This document shows, one piece after another, positions 23,662-36,414 of a stretch of DNA of 64,000 nt. The notes beneath the pieces are model-generated. The model worked only from the letters and a program-made list of their open reading frames with translations, did no database searches and was not told where the DNA came from. The position numbers were made by a program, and so were the translations under genes. The stretch is from Trichopria drosophilae (lineage: Eukaryota > Arthropoda > Insecta > Hymenoptera > Diapriidae). Location of the stretch: positions 145,814,001-145,878,000 of the forward strand of contig CM059584.1 of NCBI GenBank assembly GCA_030407085.1, written 5' to 3'. The stretch's first letter is position 1. The number at the start of each line of letters is the position of its first letter.

Positions 23662-26226
23662 ATGACGAAGGAAACGTTGTTCCTTTGCTTGTTGGCGACA
23701 GTGATCGCAGTGACTTTTGCTAAGGATCCGGATTTTTGTAGACCTCCCGGATTTCCAGTAAGTAAATCGTTTGCAATTTCGTTAGTTTTAAAAACTATTA
23801 TTTAATATTTCAACGAAAAAGTGCATTGAATTTGAGAACATGTTCTTAACATACGTGTGAATTTTTAGTGCGCCCAGTCAAGTGAATGTTGCTCTCCTTA
23901 TTCGTGTAACCGATGGGCACAACGCTGCACTAAACCAAAGGATCCCCCAGGACCTCCAGCCTTAGAAGCTTCGGACGATGTTTGTTACCCACCTGGCTTT
24001 CCCGTAAGTCTTTAAATACTAAATGTTGTCTGTTCCTAAATCGATCGAGAACTTGAATTACAAGTTGCTTAAAGTATTATACTTCGGACGGGAAAAGCAA
24101 ATTATAAATTCATGTCTTTATTTACATACAGTGTGTGAAGTCGAAAGAATGTTGCAAACCCTTCGTTTGCAATCCATGGGCGGGTCGTTGCACTAAACCG
24201 CGACCTGGAGATTCAGGAGAAAGAGTATGTTCCTCTGCTGGTCAAACGGTGTGTATTATTAATTTACTTTTAATTACAATTTTTTCATAATAAATATAAA
24301 CATATAACTAAAACAACTAATATAACAAAATAATAATATTATTATAAATTCTTTATCAGTGTCGAAAAACGAAAGAATGCTGCAAGGGCTTAGAGTGTAA
24401 TCAATGGAAAGGTCGATGCGTGACGCCGAAACCAGCGCCACCATCATCTACTGAATCAGGTGAATCAGGCGAATCAGGCGAAAATGTGTGCCGCCCACCG
24501 GGTGCTGTGGTAAGTATTAATAGAATAAAAATATTTCCAAGCCATGTAATTATCATTAGAATAATTTTTTCCGAATGTGAAACATCATCTTACATAATAT
24601 TATACTTTGCAGTGCCGAAACACTGAGGAATGTTGTAAGCCATTTGTGTGCAACCCATGGGCAGGTCGATGCACAAAACCGCCAAAGCCAACTCCACCAA
24701 CAACGAGTAAACCGGAAAGTAGTGAATCGTCAGAAAGTTCAAATGAAAGTTCTACTTCAGATGGCAGCTCTTCTGAGAGTGGAAGTACGTCTGAAAGTGG
24801 AGAAGGATCGAACGAAAGCTCAACAGGATCCGGAAGTGAATCGTCTGAAAGCGGTAATGGATCTGGAGAAAACACAACTCCATCTGGAGGTGATTCGTCC
24901 GAAAACGGCAATGGATCTGGAGAAAATACAACTCCATCCGGAGGAGATTCGTCCGAAAGTGGTAATGGATCTGAAGAAAACACAACTCCATCCGGAGGTG
25001 ATTCATCCGAAAGCGGTAATGGATCTGGAGAAAATACAACCCCATCTGGAGGTGATTCATCCGAAAGCGGTAACGGATCTGGAGAAAACACAACTCCAGC
25101 AGGAGGTGATTCATCCGAAAGCGGTAATGGATCTGGAGAAAACACAACTCCAGCAGGAGGTGATTCATCTGAGAGTGGTAATGGTTCGAGCGAAAGCTCA
25201 ACTGCATCAGGAGAAGACGGGTCTAACGAAAACACAACACCCTCTGGAAGTGAATCATCGGAGAGTGGCAATGGATCTGGAGAAAACACAACTCCAGCTG
25301 GCGGTGACTCTACGGAAGACAATACCGAATCTGGTGAAAATACTACGCCAGCAGGTGGAGATTCGTCTGAGAGCAATAACGGATCAGGTGAAAATACAAC
25401 GCAAGCTGGTGGCGACTCTACTGAAGACAATACCGAATCGGGTGAAAATACTACGCCTGCAGGAGGTGAATCATCTGATGGTGGAGATTCTACCGAAGGC
25501 AATAATGGATCTGGAGAAAATACAACACCAGCTGGTGGTGATTCTACCGAAGACAGTAATGGATCTGGTGAAAACACAACGCCAGCTGGTGGAGAATCCT
25601 CTGATGGAGGTGAAGAGTCCAACGAGGCAACAACACCTGAAGGTGAAGATACTACCGAAGGTAATAACGGATCTAATGAAAATACAACACCATCTGGTGA
25701 AGAATCATCCGATGGAGGTGAAGAGTCCAACGAAGCTACAACACCTGAAGGTGAAGATACTACTGAAGGAAACAATGGATCTGGAGAAAACACAACTGAT
25801 GAAGGTGGAGATGCGACGGAAGGTAGTAACGGTTCAGAAGAAGTTACGACACAAGCCGGCGGAGAATCCTCTGATGGAGGTGAAGAATCCAACGAGGCAA
25901 CAACACCTGAAAGTGGAGATGCCACTGAAGGAAACAATGGATCTGGAGAAAATACAACTGAAGATGGTGGAGATGCGACGGAAGGTAATAACGGTTCAGG
26001 AGAAGTAACGACACCAGCTGGTGGAGAATCCTCTGATGGCGGTGAGAGTTCCAACGAAGTCACCACACCTGAAGGTGGAGATACTACTGAAGGAAATAAT
26101 GGATCTGGTGAAGATACAACTAATGATGGTGGTGATGCATCAGAAGGCAACAACGGATCAAACGAAGCAACAACAGAGCCTGATGTCCCCGAAATAACAA
26201 CCGACGATTTCGGCTTGTTTATTTAG
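23662..26226 (+). CDS. Secreted four-module cystine-knot protein with mucin-like tail
   Basis: The coding exons are 23662-23757, 23869-24003, 24132-24248, 24360-24509 and 24613-26226, joined by GT-AG introns all in phase 0, giving 703 residues. Residues 1-20 form a signal peptide (core LFLCLLATVIAVTFA). Four modules follow with cysteines at 26-52, 71-97, 110-136 and 160-186, each spaced C-x6-C-x5-C-C-x4-C-x6-C. This is the inhibitor cystine knot framework known from knottins, arthropod and cone-snail toxins, and the insect omega-conotoxin-like peptide OCLP1. Modules 1, 2 and 4 share a CxPPG start, and most share a CN-x-W-x-x-RC end. From about residue 190 the chain is an acidic Ser/Gly/Glu/Thr/Asn repeat with many NGS and NTT sequons, typical of a mucin-like glycosylated region. 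There is no membrane anchor, so it is probably extracellular. Function is unknown: a defence, matrix, silk- or venom-type role is possible. Structure confidence is high, function confidence low. Confidence 0.88.
24850..26180 (+). repeat. Coding minisatellite (about 54-bp unit)
   Basis: The last exon consists of imperfect repeats of about 54 bp encoding variants of SSESGNGSGENTTPSGGD. The first third is most regular; later units become longer and mix TEGNNGSGENTT with GGESSDGGEESNEATTPEGE blocks. Periodic codon use keeps other frames open as well, including a 517-codon antisense frame. Confidence 0.9.
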
Positions 26227-26289
26227 TCAAGTAGAAGCTATTTCGAAGTAATCAGAATCTGTCATTTTTATGGAAATCCGTTAAACGAA

Positions 26290-26295
26290 AATAAA
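26290..26295 (+). terminator. Polyadenylation signal
   Basis: AATAAA lies 64 bases after the stop codon of the secreted-protein gene. A second AATAAA at 26589-26594 could serve a longer transcript. Confidence 0.5.
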
Positions 26296-29200
26296 AAACG
26301 GAGTCGACAAGAGATTCAACTAACTATAAATTATGACACATAGCATAGTTTGCTTTTTTATTAGACAAAACTACCGTATGCATGTAATTATGTATTGTAT
26401 AATATTAAATAATTATGATCTAAAAGACTTAAACTTAATTTGTAAGTAAGCATTGATTTAAGGAATCTATTTTCAGAAGTTTTTTAAATACTATTTTAAG
26501 TAATTTATACTCTCAAACAGTGTACTTATATGATACTGCCGATAGTGTACGAACGTAGAAATTATTGTTAAAATGAACATTTTTATAAAATAAAGTATGT
26601 AAAAAGTTTAATTAAATTAGTAAGTTTACTTTGTTTTTTAAACATAAAATGGTGGCTTTCATTTTACTTGGTGGTAATTTATCAGTATAGAATATTAAAT
26701 ACATTAATGCAAATTTACAAGTATCAATAATTCTATTAAAATCAGTCTTTGCAATAATGAAGTAGTAATTACAAGAATATGTAGATGTTGGTTCTGACTA
26801 GAATAGAAATTACATTAATTTCATACACCATGGAAAGTACTAATTTAATCTGAAAATCAAAATAAGAAAACTCCTGTGATTTTACGTAACCGGTAATTTA
26901 CAAAAAAGAAGACGGACTTGTTTCATTTAAAAGATGTGCAAAACATAGTTAAAGAGTGATGGACGTAGGTAAGTGTGTATTCTGTCAGTCTTACGCAGGT
27001 GGAACTACTTCATTTACGACTAAGGTGCAAACCCGTACTATAAAGTTTACGGGAACTTCGGTTTCAACACCTTTTAACAACTTCTGTTTTACAAGGTAGT
27101 TTTAACTCAGAAACACGAGTACGAACTATGCGCTGATGACCAAATGTCTCCAACAACTAAGTAAATGCGGTAATTTGTTACGTGATCTTAAGGTTTCTGC
27201 ATTTCGTTTCATCGTTCATGTATATCTAACTTTGAAAATTATTTTTAAAAAATTTTAAATAAAATAACAATTAAAAATTTAACTATATTATAGTTTAAGT
27301 TTTAATATTTAACGTTCATTCTATATGATAACTGACAGAAATCGTGTGATTAATTTTCATGATAAGTTAATATTTAGCATTGGCTAATCTTTTATTCTTT
27401 TATTGACGAGTAAACAATAAAGAAATAATGAAGAGAGAGATTTATAGACCTTTCCGAATTTCCTGCATTAAAAGCGGTTGATAACGTCCTCGAAATCAGT
27501 ATCTTTATTACACAATCAATCTGATAGTCGTAGTGTTGCACTAACTTTTGATGGCTCAAATTCGGGTTAACCTTCATTTCAACGTGTCAATCCCGCCCTC
27601 AATTCGGATTTTACTGACTTTTAATGGATACTATAAAAATCTCACTGCCACGTGATATCGATTTGTCAATTTTCCAATAATATGAAGATTATGAGATTTT
27701 AAATAAGTGAGAGAAACGATAAAAAATATTTTCAACACCTGAACTAAAATGTCTCCTTTTAAAATGAGCGTTATTAATTTTATTTAAATCTGTAATTTTG
27801 CAATATTAAAAATTATATTGTGTGTAGTATTACTAAAAACTAGCATTTTAATCAACTCTTTCAAATTTAATCGGAAGTAGATATGAAAAATAATTATTTA
27901 GAATACATAATATTGGCGTGGTTTAAAAAATTATGTTATTCGATTATTTCTTGACATACTTGACATGAAATTTTCATAAAAGATTGCCAAGTGCTTTAAA
28001 TAGTACAATATTTAAACTCTTTAGTACGTTTAGTCGTTTAAATTTATGAGCGAAAAATAAGCGGTAAAAATTCTAAATTTTCATAAAATCAAAAAAATTT
28101 ATTTCATCTACATCAACGAATCTATTTTAATCTTAATTGTTGTATTGAATTTTCATGTTTTCGAGTGAAAATTTATTATCGGCGCGATTAAATCAGATGC
28201 TTCCTCACGAAACTTCTTGAAATATGCGCCATGTGCTGTGTCATTCATTATTGGAAACGAACTTGTCTGTTACGATGTTAGATGGCATTACCGTATCCTT
28301 TATTTCAAAATTACGTACTTTGGATAAAGGAATATGAATTTCCAGTTTATATAAATTTGAGTAAAATAGTTAACTTTTACAATTTAAATAATTATAAATT
28401 ATAAATTTTAATTGCTAATTTTGTTTGTCCTATATACCAAGGGGTTTTTTTACATTATAACCGAAAATCATGAATTTTAAACATTTTTTACAACATTGCA
28501 CTTTGTAAAACTGAATTAGCTAAGAACTACGAAGCTAAATGAAAAGTTAATTACTGCCAATTAGTCATTTTTTACTTGAAAATAGCAGAAAACTAATCCG
28601 GTAATAAATTTCTACACATCTAAAAGTAGAAATTGAATAATTTAGTACAGTATTTTTTAGAATTATATTATTAAAAGAAGCGACGCAAAAAATTTAAAAA
28701 ATGCCAAATGGCGGATCCAATATATCCGACGAACTTTTTGAAGTTCGAATTGCCTCAAACTCGTTATCGTCTTAGCTACTTTTCGAGAAAAACAGAAAAA
28801 AATGTCCCAATACACGATTTTTAAAATTAAAGTCAATTGAATATTTTAGCATCCTATTTGGATTCTGGAGCGAAATCCTATCAGAATCGACTCTTACTTG
28901 CAGAGCAACCAAATTTTGTAGGGTTATGTTCTCAATACAGGATGCTAATTTATATTTTGTTATATACAGATATAGTCTTGTTTCTTGAACTTATAACGTT
29001 AATCTTAATATCATATAGTTTCTTAAAATATATAAATCTTAAACGCATACCCAATTATTTGCAACTATTGAACGTATTAACTTTATAGATAAATGTACTG
29101 CAAAAACAAAAGAATGATCGTTTGTTTACTATAAAAAGTAGCTTCCGTAATCTTTCAAAAAAGTAAATGGTCATAGAAATCATATTAATTTCAACAGTGA

Positions 29201-31104
29201 CTTTTATTCCCGTGTTGATATTAAATGAGAGTCAGGGAGAGGATGCGAAAACTTATGTAATGCACGTGTGAATGATTTAAGCAGAAAGCGATCATCTGTC
29301 GTCAGATGTTTCCTCGATTGACCTAAATCATGTGGGGGAACTCCTCCGTATGGGATTTTTTGTGACCTGCAGCTTTTTGTACACTTAGTGATCCGGTAGA
29401 AGCTTCTTCGGATACTAATGGGAATTTTCTTCCTTTTTTCCCATTTTTACCAAACTTTCTGTATTTAATTAGTATATTTATTACCACTTCAGAGTCATAA
29501 ATTTCAAAAGTTCTATATGGGATCGAAACTTTATCAATAAATGGCGAAAAAGTGATATTAATTGTATATTGTTTGTTTTTGTTATCAATATATTATTAGT
29601 TTTATATTTCGAAATTCGAGAAAACCAATGTAACAATGCTTTTTATATTGTTTTGAAACAATAATGAAAAATTTTAAATTATCTTATTTTTGTAGCCAAA
29701 ATATATAATATATTAGTTAAATTACTTAAATTTAATAAAACAGTAATTTTTAAATGTCTTATGAAATGTTGTCAAGAATCAGTGTTTTAGATACTACACA
29801 AAATTATCATTTGAAGCATACTGAATGTTAAGAAGTAGATATTAGAAGTTTTGATAAGAACTCTATTATAATCGCATTTATCGTAGCGATCTGAGATGTT
29901 TAATTTATTATCTAATATTTTATAACAAAAATACACAGAGAAAAATTAACGTTATGTTAATAGTTACGATTTAACTATTTTTGTACTTACTATTTGACGG
30001 CATTGTATATTTTTTACTAATATACATATACCTTCAATCATTGCAGGTATATTTCATCTTTATATTAATATTCCAACCAAATGATCACTATCTTATGTCC
30101 AAAAACAAATGTAATTTGTATCAATATCGTTTCTTTCTGTAGATCATCCTTATTTGAAAATTCTATTTTTCTGTATATAGTTACATTTATTTTATATTTC
30201 TATAGTAAATTTATATGGTTTAATCGTCCGATTAAAAAATATTGTAATTTATCATTATCATTTTTGTATATCGCAGTTATTTCTTGGTTTGCACGCAACA
30301 TGAAAATTTACAAAAAAACTGCAAAGGTATGTCGTAATATTATAGAATTATTATATATTTATAATCACTTTTTTATGAGATTTTTCATGTGAAATCAGGT
30401 CATTTTATGCTATATATCATTACTTTTGAATGGCTGTTTAGTGTTACATTACTTTGTAATAAACCACATATATTTAAATATACCTCAAGGAGTGTGGATT
30501 ATTTAAAATAGACTCATAATTCAGAATAATTTTGTTATTCATAAATGTGTAAGTAAAAACTGTTTAGATAATATAATATTTAGAATTTTAGTCAACTAAA
30601 AATGTGTAATTGTTCATCATCAAACATTAATAAAACTGCTGCAAAAAATTCAAATAAATAAGAATTCATCATAAATAATTCCATAATTAGGGTCAGACTT
30701 AGAGACCATTAAACAGTTTTAGACCATTAAAAGTGCTGTCATGTAAATTGCAAGCCATCAAATTTTTAACAAACGGATTGTAAATTTATTACTTTCTTTA
30801 CATTTCTTTTTGCGTAGTGAACTATTGCAACCACCATAAAAATTATTAATGCCAATATGAAATTACATTACCGACAAAACTTACGCAACTATCCCCGCCG
30901 TATACTTCGAAATAGAAAATTAATTATATTCTGTTATAAATTTGATTATATATTTTATATCCTTTAAATTTAATATAGTTAATAAAATAAATAAATTTTG
31001 CAAATATATCTTTAAAAAGACTTTCATTTCAGTAAAATCATTCGAATCCTCGATCAAAATTATAATAACATTACTTATTGATAATAACGCCCTTTAAATT
31101 TCTT
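26296..31104. other. AT-rich intergenic DNA
   Basis: No gene is supported. A consensus donor-like GTAAGT at 26969 follows a short ATGGACGTAG segment but has no supporting exon context. The segment at 28700-28760 contains a GGCGGATCC motif related to an old dispersed family. Near 29930 the sequence ACACAGAGAAAAATTAA resembles the start motif of other repeats. The ORFs 28837-29088 and 30081-30392 are AT-rich and hydrophobic by composition only. Confidence 0.5.
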
Positions 31105-31300
31105 AGAGTGAGAATTCACTCTTGATGGAATGGAAATATTGCTACTCTGGTAATAGAGTAAATTTCCAGACGGTGAGAATGAGAATTCACTTTTTTTCTG
31201 CCCTGACATCTTACTCTGAAGGGAGTGAACGTTGTCACTTGTACTACAGTGACTTAATTTTCACTCCATCAAGAGTGGCATTCCAAAATTTAGAGAGATT
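31105..31300. repeat. GAGTGAA-motif dispersed repeat, short copy
   Basis: GTGAGAATTCACTC begins near 31109, and CACTCTTGATGGA (about 31118-31131) is matched in inverse orientation by TCCATCAAGAGTG near 31262-31274. The internal motif content is the same as in the copy at 19480-19995. It is a probable non-autonomous element with short inverted ends. Confidence 0.45.
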
Positions 31301-33120
31301 ATGACCTCACAATGACAAATAAAATACGTAAATAGTCGTCGACAAGACGAAAATGTCTGTCACAAAAGAATCTATTTACCAGATGCTGACATTTTTTGTG
31401 ATTCAATGCTGAAATTATACTATAAAAAAGACGTTAAATAGAGGTAACGATTAAACGCATGAAGTGCGTATAGACACGATAGATATGTAACAAATTTTCC
31501 TTCATGTTAATTTTTTTTTATTTTAATTTTAAATGTAAAGGGCTTTTATGCCCGTTTAATTTTTATAAATAAACGAATAATCGATCAAATATTTTAACGA
31601 ACATACGTGCTTTTCTATTTTTGGGCTTACTATTTTCAAATTTATTTGAAAAGAAAACAACTCAAAAAGACTTTAACCCCCCTTTTTTCATACATGTATC
31701 GCGTTAGGAAAATTGTGGGGTTTCCATTGTTTTTAAAATCGAAAATTATACTCGTCCTATGAAAGAAAAAAAAGGAAAATTTTATCGGGCTGTGTAATCG
31801 ATACCTAGTAAGCCGACTAAAAAATATTTCCATTTGCGAAATTCAATATGACATGCATAACATGGATATTGTTCACAAAATTTACAGTCTATAATTTTTA
31901 AATAAAAAATTTTTGTTGGAAAGATAGACTTTCGCAAAATATGTTGCGAAATAAAAAGTTCTTAGGATTGATCAAAGAATACCTGGACATTTTTTTAGAA
32001 TTCTTGTATGACTTTTCTTATCGTATCAAAATTTTGTGATTTTGAAAATGAAGGAAAGTGTACAAAACGTTCTGACGAAATTTGAGCGTATTCTTTGATC
32101 ATTTCTAAGAACTCTTTGTGCAATAACATTTTTTCTGAAAGTCTATGATTTTCGAATAATAAATTCCGGAGCTTTTCGCTGATATTTTCGCGTTTTAGAC
32201 GCCATTTTGGAAGTTTCCAACTTTATTCTGAAAATGCTATCATGCACATTTCAAAATTAAAGGTTCGTGGACGCAATATTTTTACCAATCAATGATCTCC
32301 TTAACCGTTTTTGAGGTGAGAATGCCGATTAAATAATATTTGTCGGTGATAAAATCTGGTTTTCTCGTGAAAAACAAAGCATAACTTTTTCGGAATGGGC
32401 TCGATTGATTTTTTAATGGCAGATTTGGAAAGATCGATCAATTTTACGTAAGATGTAATTGGTTCCGATTTTTCAAAAATCTGGTTAGTCGCATAAAACA
32501 CCCTTGAAGTCAACGACGAAAAATTGTCCATTTGGTCCTTAATGGGTTCAGAGCAAGTAAAATTCAGGGCCATTTGCCAGAAACAGCTTAATTTATACAT
32601 GAGTATATTACAGAAATATCATAATTTTTCTGATATTTTTAATTATATAAACGCAATGCTGAGGTCGAAAATTGCGGCTTATGCGTGGCAAAAATTCAGT
32701 GTTCCAACATAATTTCGAGATCCTTCAACTTTTGTGACATGTGTTTCACATACTCAGATGCTTTGAAGCATGGGTTAACTGTATAAAATGGCGAAACAAG
32801 ACACGTGAGGAATATCCTAAAAAGCAAAGGAGTGCTGCTATTGGAGATAATGTGAAAAATTAATTATAATAAATTAATAACAAACGGTTTAAAACAGACA
32901 TTCCATTACAGTTTGAATATTTATGATTGTAAAAAAAATATTATTTTTACAATACATTATAACTCCCTAAAGGAACAAAAAATAATACTAATCGAACAAA
33001 AATGAAAAAATTACTTCCTTAAACAGTAAATGTAGAATTAATGAAATAAAAAAATTATTTAAGAATATTTATTATGTACCCACTAGTTAGGTGCTAGTAA
33101 TAATTAATTCATTTCCAGTA
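31301..33120. other. AT-rich intergenic DNA
   Basis: Short ORFs on both strands near 31642-31833 and 32301-32712 are not recognisable. The GACGCCATTTTGGAAG motif near 32199 belongs to a dispersed word family seen elsewhere (57637, 62930). No gene is supported. Confidence 0.5.
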
Positions 33121-33344
33121 CAATAGAGTCCCGGTATAATTGCGTATCGTTATATTTAAAATTGAAATATTATCCACCTTGAAAATTGGAGCCTCGAGAA
33201 GGGTAGAAGGGCCTGCTATGATGTCACAAACATAACGCGATTGTGAGGAGTGAGAGAACCGACATTCCCCTTTTCTTGGTAAATATAACGAGAATGGAGG
33301 GGAAGGCGAGGAACCGATGGGGTAAATATACCGGAACGCTACTG
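33121..33344. mobile_element. Short pogo/Tigger-like MITE
   Basis: The left end CAATAGAGTCCCGGTATA and right end (inverse CAGTAGCGTTCCGGTATA) form terminal inverted repeats, and TA flanks both sides (33119-33120 and 33345-33346). The CAGTAGA-type start and TA duplication are usual for pogo/Tigger-derived elements. It has no coding capacity and is 224 bp long. Confidence 0.65.
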
Positions 33345-35813
33345 TAACTACGCCGCTTAAGCAAATTATTAAATAACGTTATAAAGCACATTGCTATGTT
33401 AATATTCGAATAATCATTTCTGAAATAATGATATTTAGACAGTTACAAAACGGGTTTATGAACTAAAAAGGGTTTGGAAAATTATTAAATACTTTTTTAA
33501 CTACTCTCTACCAAAAAATATAAAATCACAAGCATACACGGAGAGAAATGGATTGTTATAATGGCTATCAGAAATTGTGTACCGGGTACAATATTTTGGG
33601 ATTTCTATTGACAAAGCATTAATTATTGTATCAGAGATAATATTCTCATCGTAAGAATATATTATCTGCATATCGTAGAATAGAGTTTGTAGTGGGTATT
33701 ATCACAGATTGTCAAAGCGTACAACGAGTATAATATACAGTTCGTATAGTATTTATGATTGTATAACCTCGGTATTGTCACTGGTATTAACTGCAAATTG
33801 TAACAACGCGTATTTTATATTGTGAAGTAGAGAAGCTCTTTTGTTTATCTTATTAACTATATGTTTATTATACCAATATTCGACAGCGCAAATATTACAC
33901 ATCAGTTCACACTTTAATTAATTATTAATAACAGAAGAATTACAAACTATTCATACATATATAACGCTACTCTGCATATTATACCAAAGCCGCACTTTAC
34001 CATCTGTAATACAATTGACGTTTCCAGAGGACAAGAGTTCTTCGATGTCAATGTTTAGTTTTAATCTATTACTTGCGAGAAAACGCTGACTGTCCTAGGC
34101 AAACGATGTCTCACGTATTGATGATCTGATGTTGCAAAGGGACTCAATACTCATAAATGGGGCGAAATCATTTACTGGGGTTATTTTCAAGCGTATGCAT
34201 ACGTAAACGCCATTTTAATTTCTTAGACTTTCTCGTTAATGATTAATCCAGGTTAATAATTCAGTACGATAGACTAGGAGGATGTGACAAAATGTATAGG
34301 GAAACTAGTGTTTATTAAATGTTTAAGTTTTAAACAAAAAATTAACAAATTAATACTATGTCGATTAAACATTTCAACGTCTTATAAATGAACAATACTA
34401 AACTTTCGCACTTTTTTGGTATTAATTTGTTTATTTTTGATTTATAATGAACGTGAATTTTTTAACCATAAAAGCAGGTCATATTACAAACCTTTTATAT
34501 TATCAAAAAACGTATTAAATAATAGTAAAATGTTATTTCTTCCCTCGTGTGGTAAAAAGAATTTCATTGGGATTTTTTCCTGATTATTTACAGATGTGTA
34601 CCTGCTGGCCTGTATGCAACAGTTCGTGACGACACAAGAGTTATGGCCAATGATCAGTCGACATCACCGTTCAAGTCAGATTTCGGTGGTTCCATTATAT
34701 TTTTAATTTTCCATTTTCCATGTGTTATTATTTGTCGATGTATTCTTCGGTTCGGTTGGAATTTCAACCCCCGATAACTATTCCAGAAAATTTGTCATAA
34801 GACAAAGTATTTAAAAATTTCAGCTAATTGTATCCTAATTTTTTTTAAAAAGTGTTAAAAAAAGTCTTTTTTCGATTTTCGACTCTTTTTACTCTGGTAC
34901 GATAATACTGAACAATTTTGAATAGTGCTAATGTAAAGGGTGCTATAGATTGTTTAAGTTCAGTTACGGTCCCACAGTTTAATTGATTGGACTCTAAAAG
35001 AATGTGCATAAGCTTCCGGTCTAGAAAGGGGTACTATAAATGTAGACGTGGTTGTACATTTTTCTGATCTCCTAATGTCCTGACTAACTAGGGGAAATAG
35101 TTCGGATAAATAAGACGGTATGCCATATGTAAGTAATGTATATAAATGCTAGATGATAAAGTAATCACGTCTTAAGTTGGAGGTAAGCCAATTTGATCAA
35201 TTGCGATACCAGGGGATATGCGCATCACGTTTAATCCTGTAGACGAATCGGAGACAGAAATTGTGCAACCTTTTTAGTTTAATATCCGGTACCCTTTAAC
35301 AATAATAGTAGAATTAACAATGTGAACAGTTGGCGTAGATGTTACTTTTACAATTCAAAATATTGTAAAATATGCAACAATTATATTTACTATTACAACA
35401 GGAGATTTTCATTTAATCAAATTTTATTACAACTATTTTATTTTATTATTAATAAAATATTGAGTTAGATTTGTGAGACATGTGAGGTAGATTTAAGTTT
35501 ACGTACGATACCTGTATTTTTAAGAAATAATAAAAGAAATAATATAATTTCCGTGTTAAGTAATTTTGAATTTAAATAGTTTTTAATTACCGATTTTACT
35601 TTTATACATTGATTTTATTAACTAATTTTTGCTTTTCGTGAAGTGGTACTAATTGTATATATCGCACAAATTGTTGGACATTGTCATGCATACTTATTCA
35701 TTTTCAAGCATTAATTTTGAGTTCTAATGAAATATGTTAAACGTGCAAATTAAACATTATCACGTATCACTGAAACATCATTAAAAAACGAAATTATACG
35801 ATTCTTAAAAAAA

Positions 35814-35886
35814 GGGGATCAAGCCAGATTCGAACCAAGGACCGCGACCTAGAAATCCAGTCACTTATAGCCGTTAAGCCCCAGTA
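35814..35886 (-). other. tRNA-like relic or SINE head, minus strand
   Basis: On the minus strand the order is an A-box-like GGGGCTTAACGG, then a B box GGTTCGAATCT (35836-35826), then a GATCCCC end and a seven-T run (35813-35807). The acceptor and T stems do not pair well, so it is not a functional tRNA. It is more likely a tRNA pseudogene or a tRNA-derived SINE. Confidence 0.35.
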
Positions 35887-36407
35887 CATTGTTTGATGAC
35901 GCGACGTTTGAAATATATTCGAGTTTTTTCAAACACTTTTGTTAAAACAGAATTATCACACTCGACTATCAAGTATTGAGTTACATAACTTATATTTAAA
36001 CTATTTAAATTGTTTCTGTTTTTCCAGCAAAATATTCTAAATTGTCGAAAGTATATTTAGTGGTTAATTGAAAATTCTTCTATTAATTAATATAGACATA
36101 TATTATAGTCAACAGCGACTTGGTAACAAAAAATAAAAGACCAACTTTTGTTTACGAAATATCGCAATGTAAACAAAACTGGAGTATGCTGATGATGAAA
36201 AACATACATTTTTAAAGAACCATTCGCAGTCTTCTCGTAATTTCTATGCAGATAAAAAAACATTCCTAGCTGAAATATACAGTTTCGTATACTTATACAC
36301 TGACGCAGTCGTTCATAACAAGTCTACGACAAACTGTACATGGAAGCATTTTTCAATCATGGTTAAAATTCAAAAACGTCGAAAATCAATTTTTTATAAC
36401 TACATAT

Positions 36408-36414
36408 CCTTTTC
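36408..36414 (+). repeat. Target-site duplication, left copy
   Basis: CCTTTTC directly precedes the foldback element and recurs directly after it at 40008-40014. Confidence 0.65.

Larger units (their letters stand above)
33345..36414. other. AT-rich intergenic DNA
   Basis: A segment starting near 33536 (ACACGGAGAGAAATGG) followed by irregular TATTGTA words looks like an AT-rich repeat. A tRNA-like relic lies at 35814-35886. There is a slightly more GC-balanced patch at 34590-34720. No gene is supported. Confidence 0.5.

Noticed and set aside
24644..26008. A 454-codon plus-strand ORF in another frame of the same exon
   Set aside because: It is a frame-shifted reading of the same repeat, giving a Lys/Gln/His-rich low-complexity product. 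The splice phase selects the Ser/Gly/Glu frame.
24600..26153. A 517-codon minus-strand ORF rich in Pro, Ser and Asp, opposite the last exon of the secreted-protein gene
   Set aside because: It is the mirror of the coding minisatellite: periodic codons leave the antisense frame open. It has no splice sites, signal peptide or non-repetitive domain, while the sense frame joins cleanly to four upstream exons.
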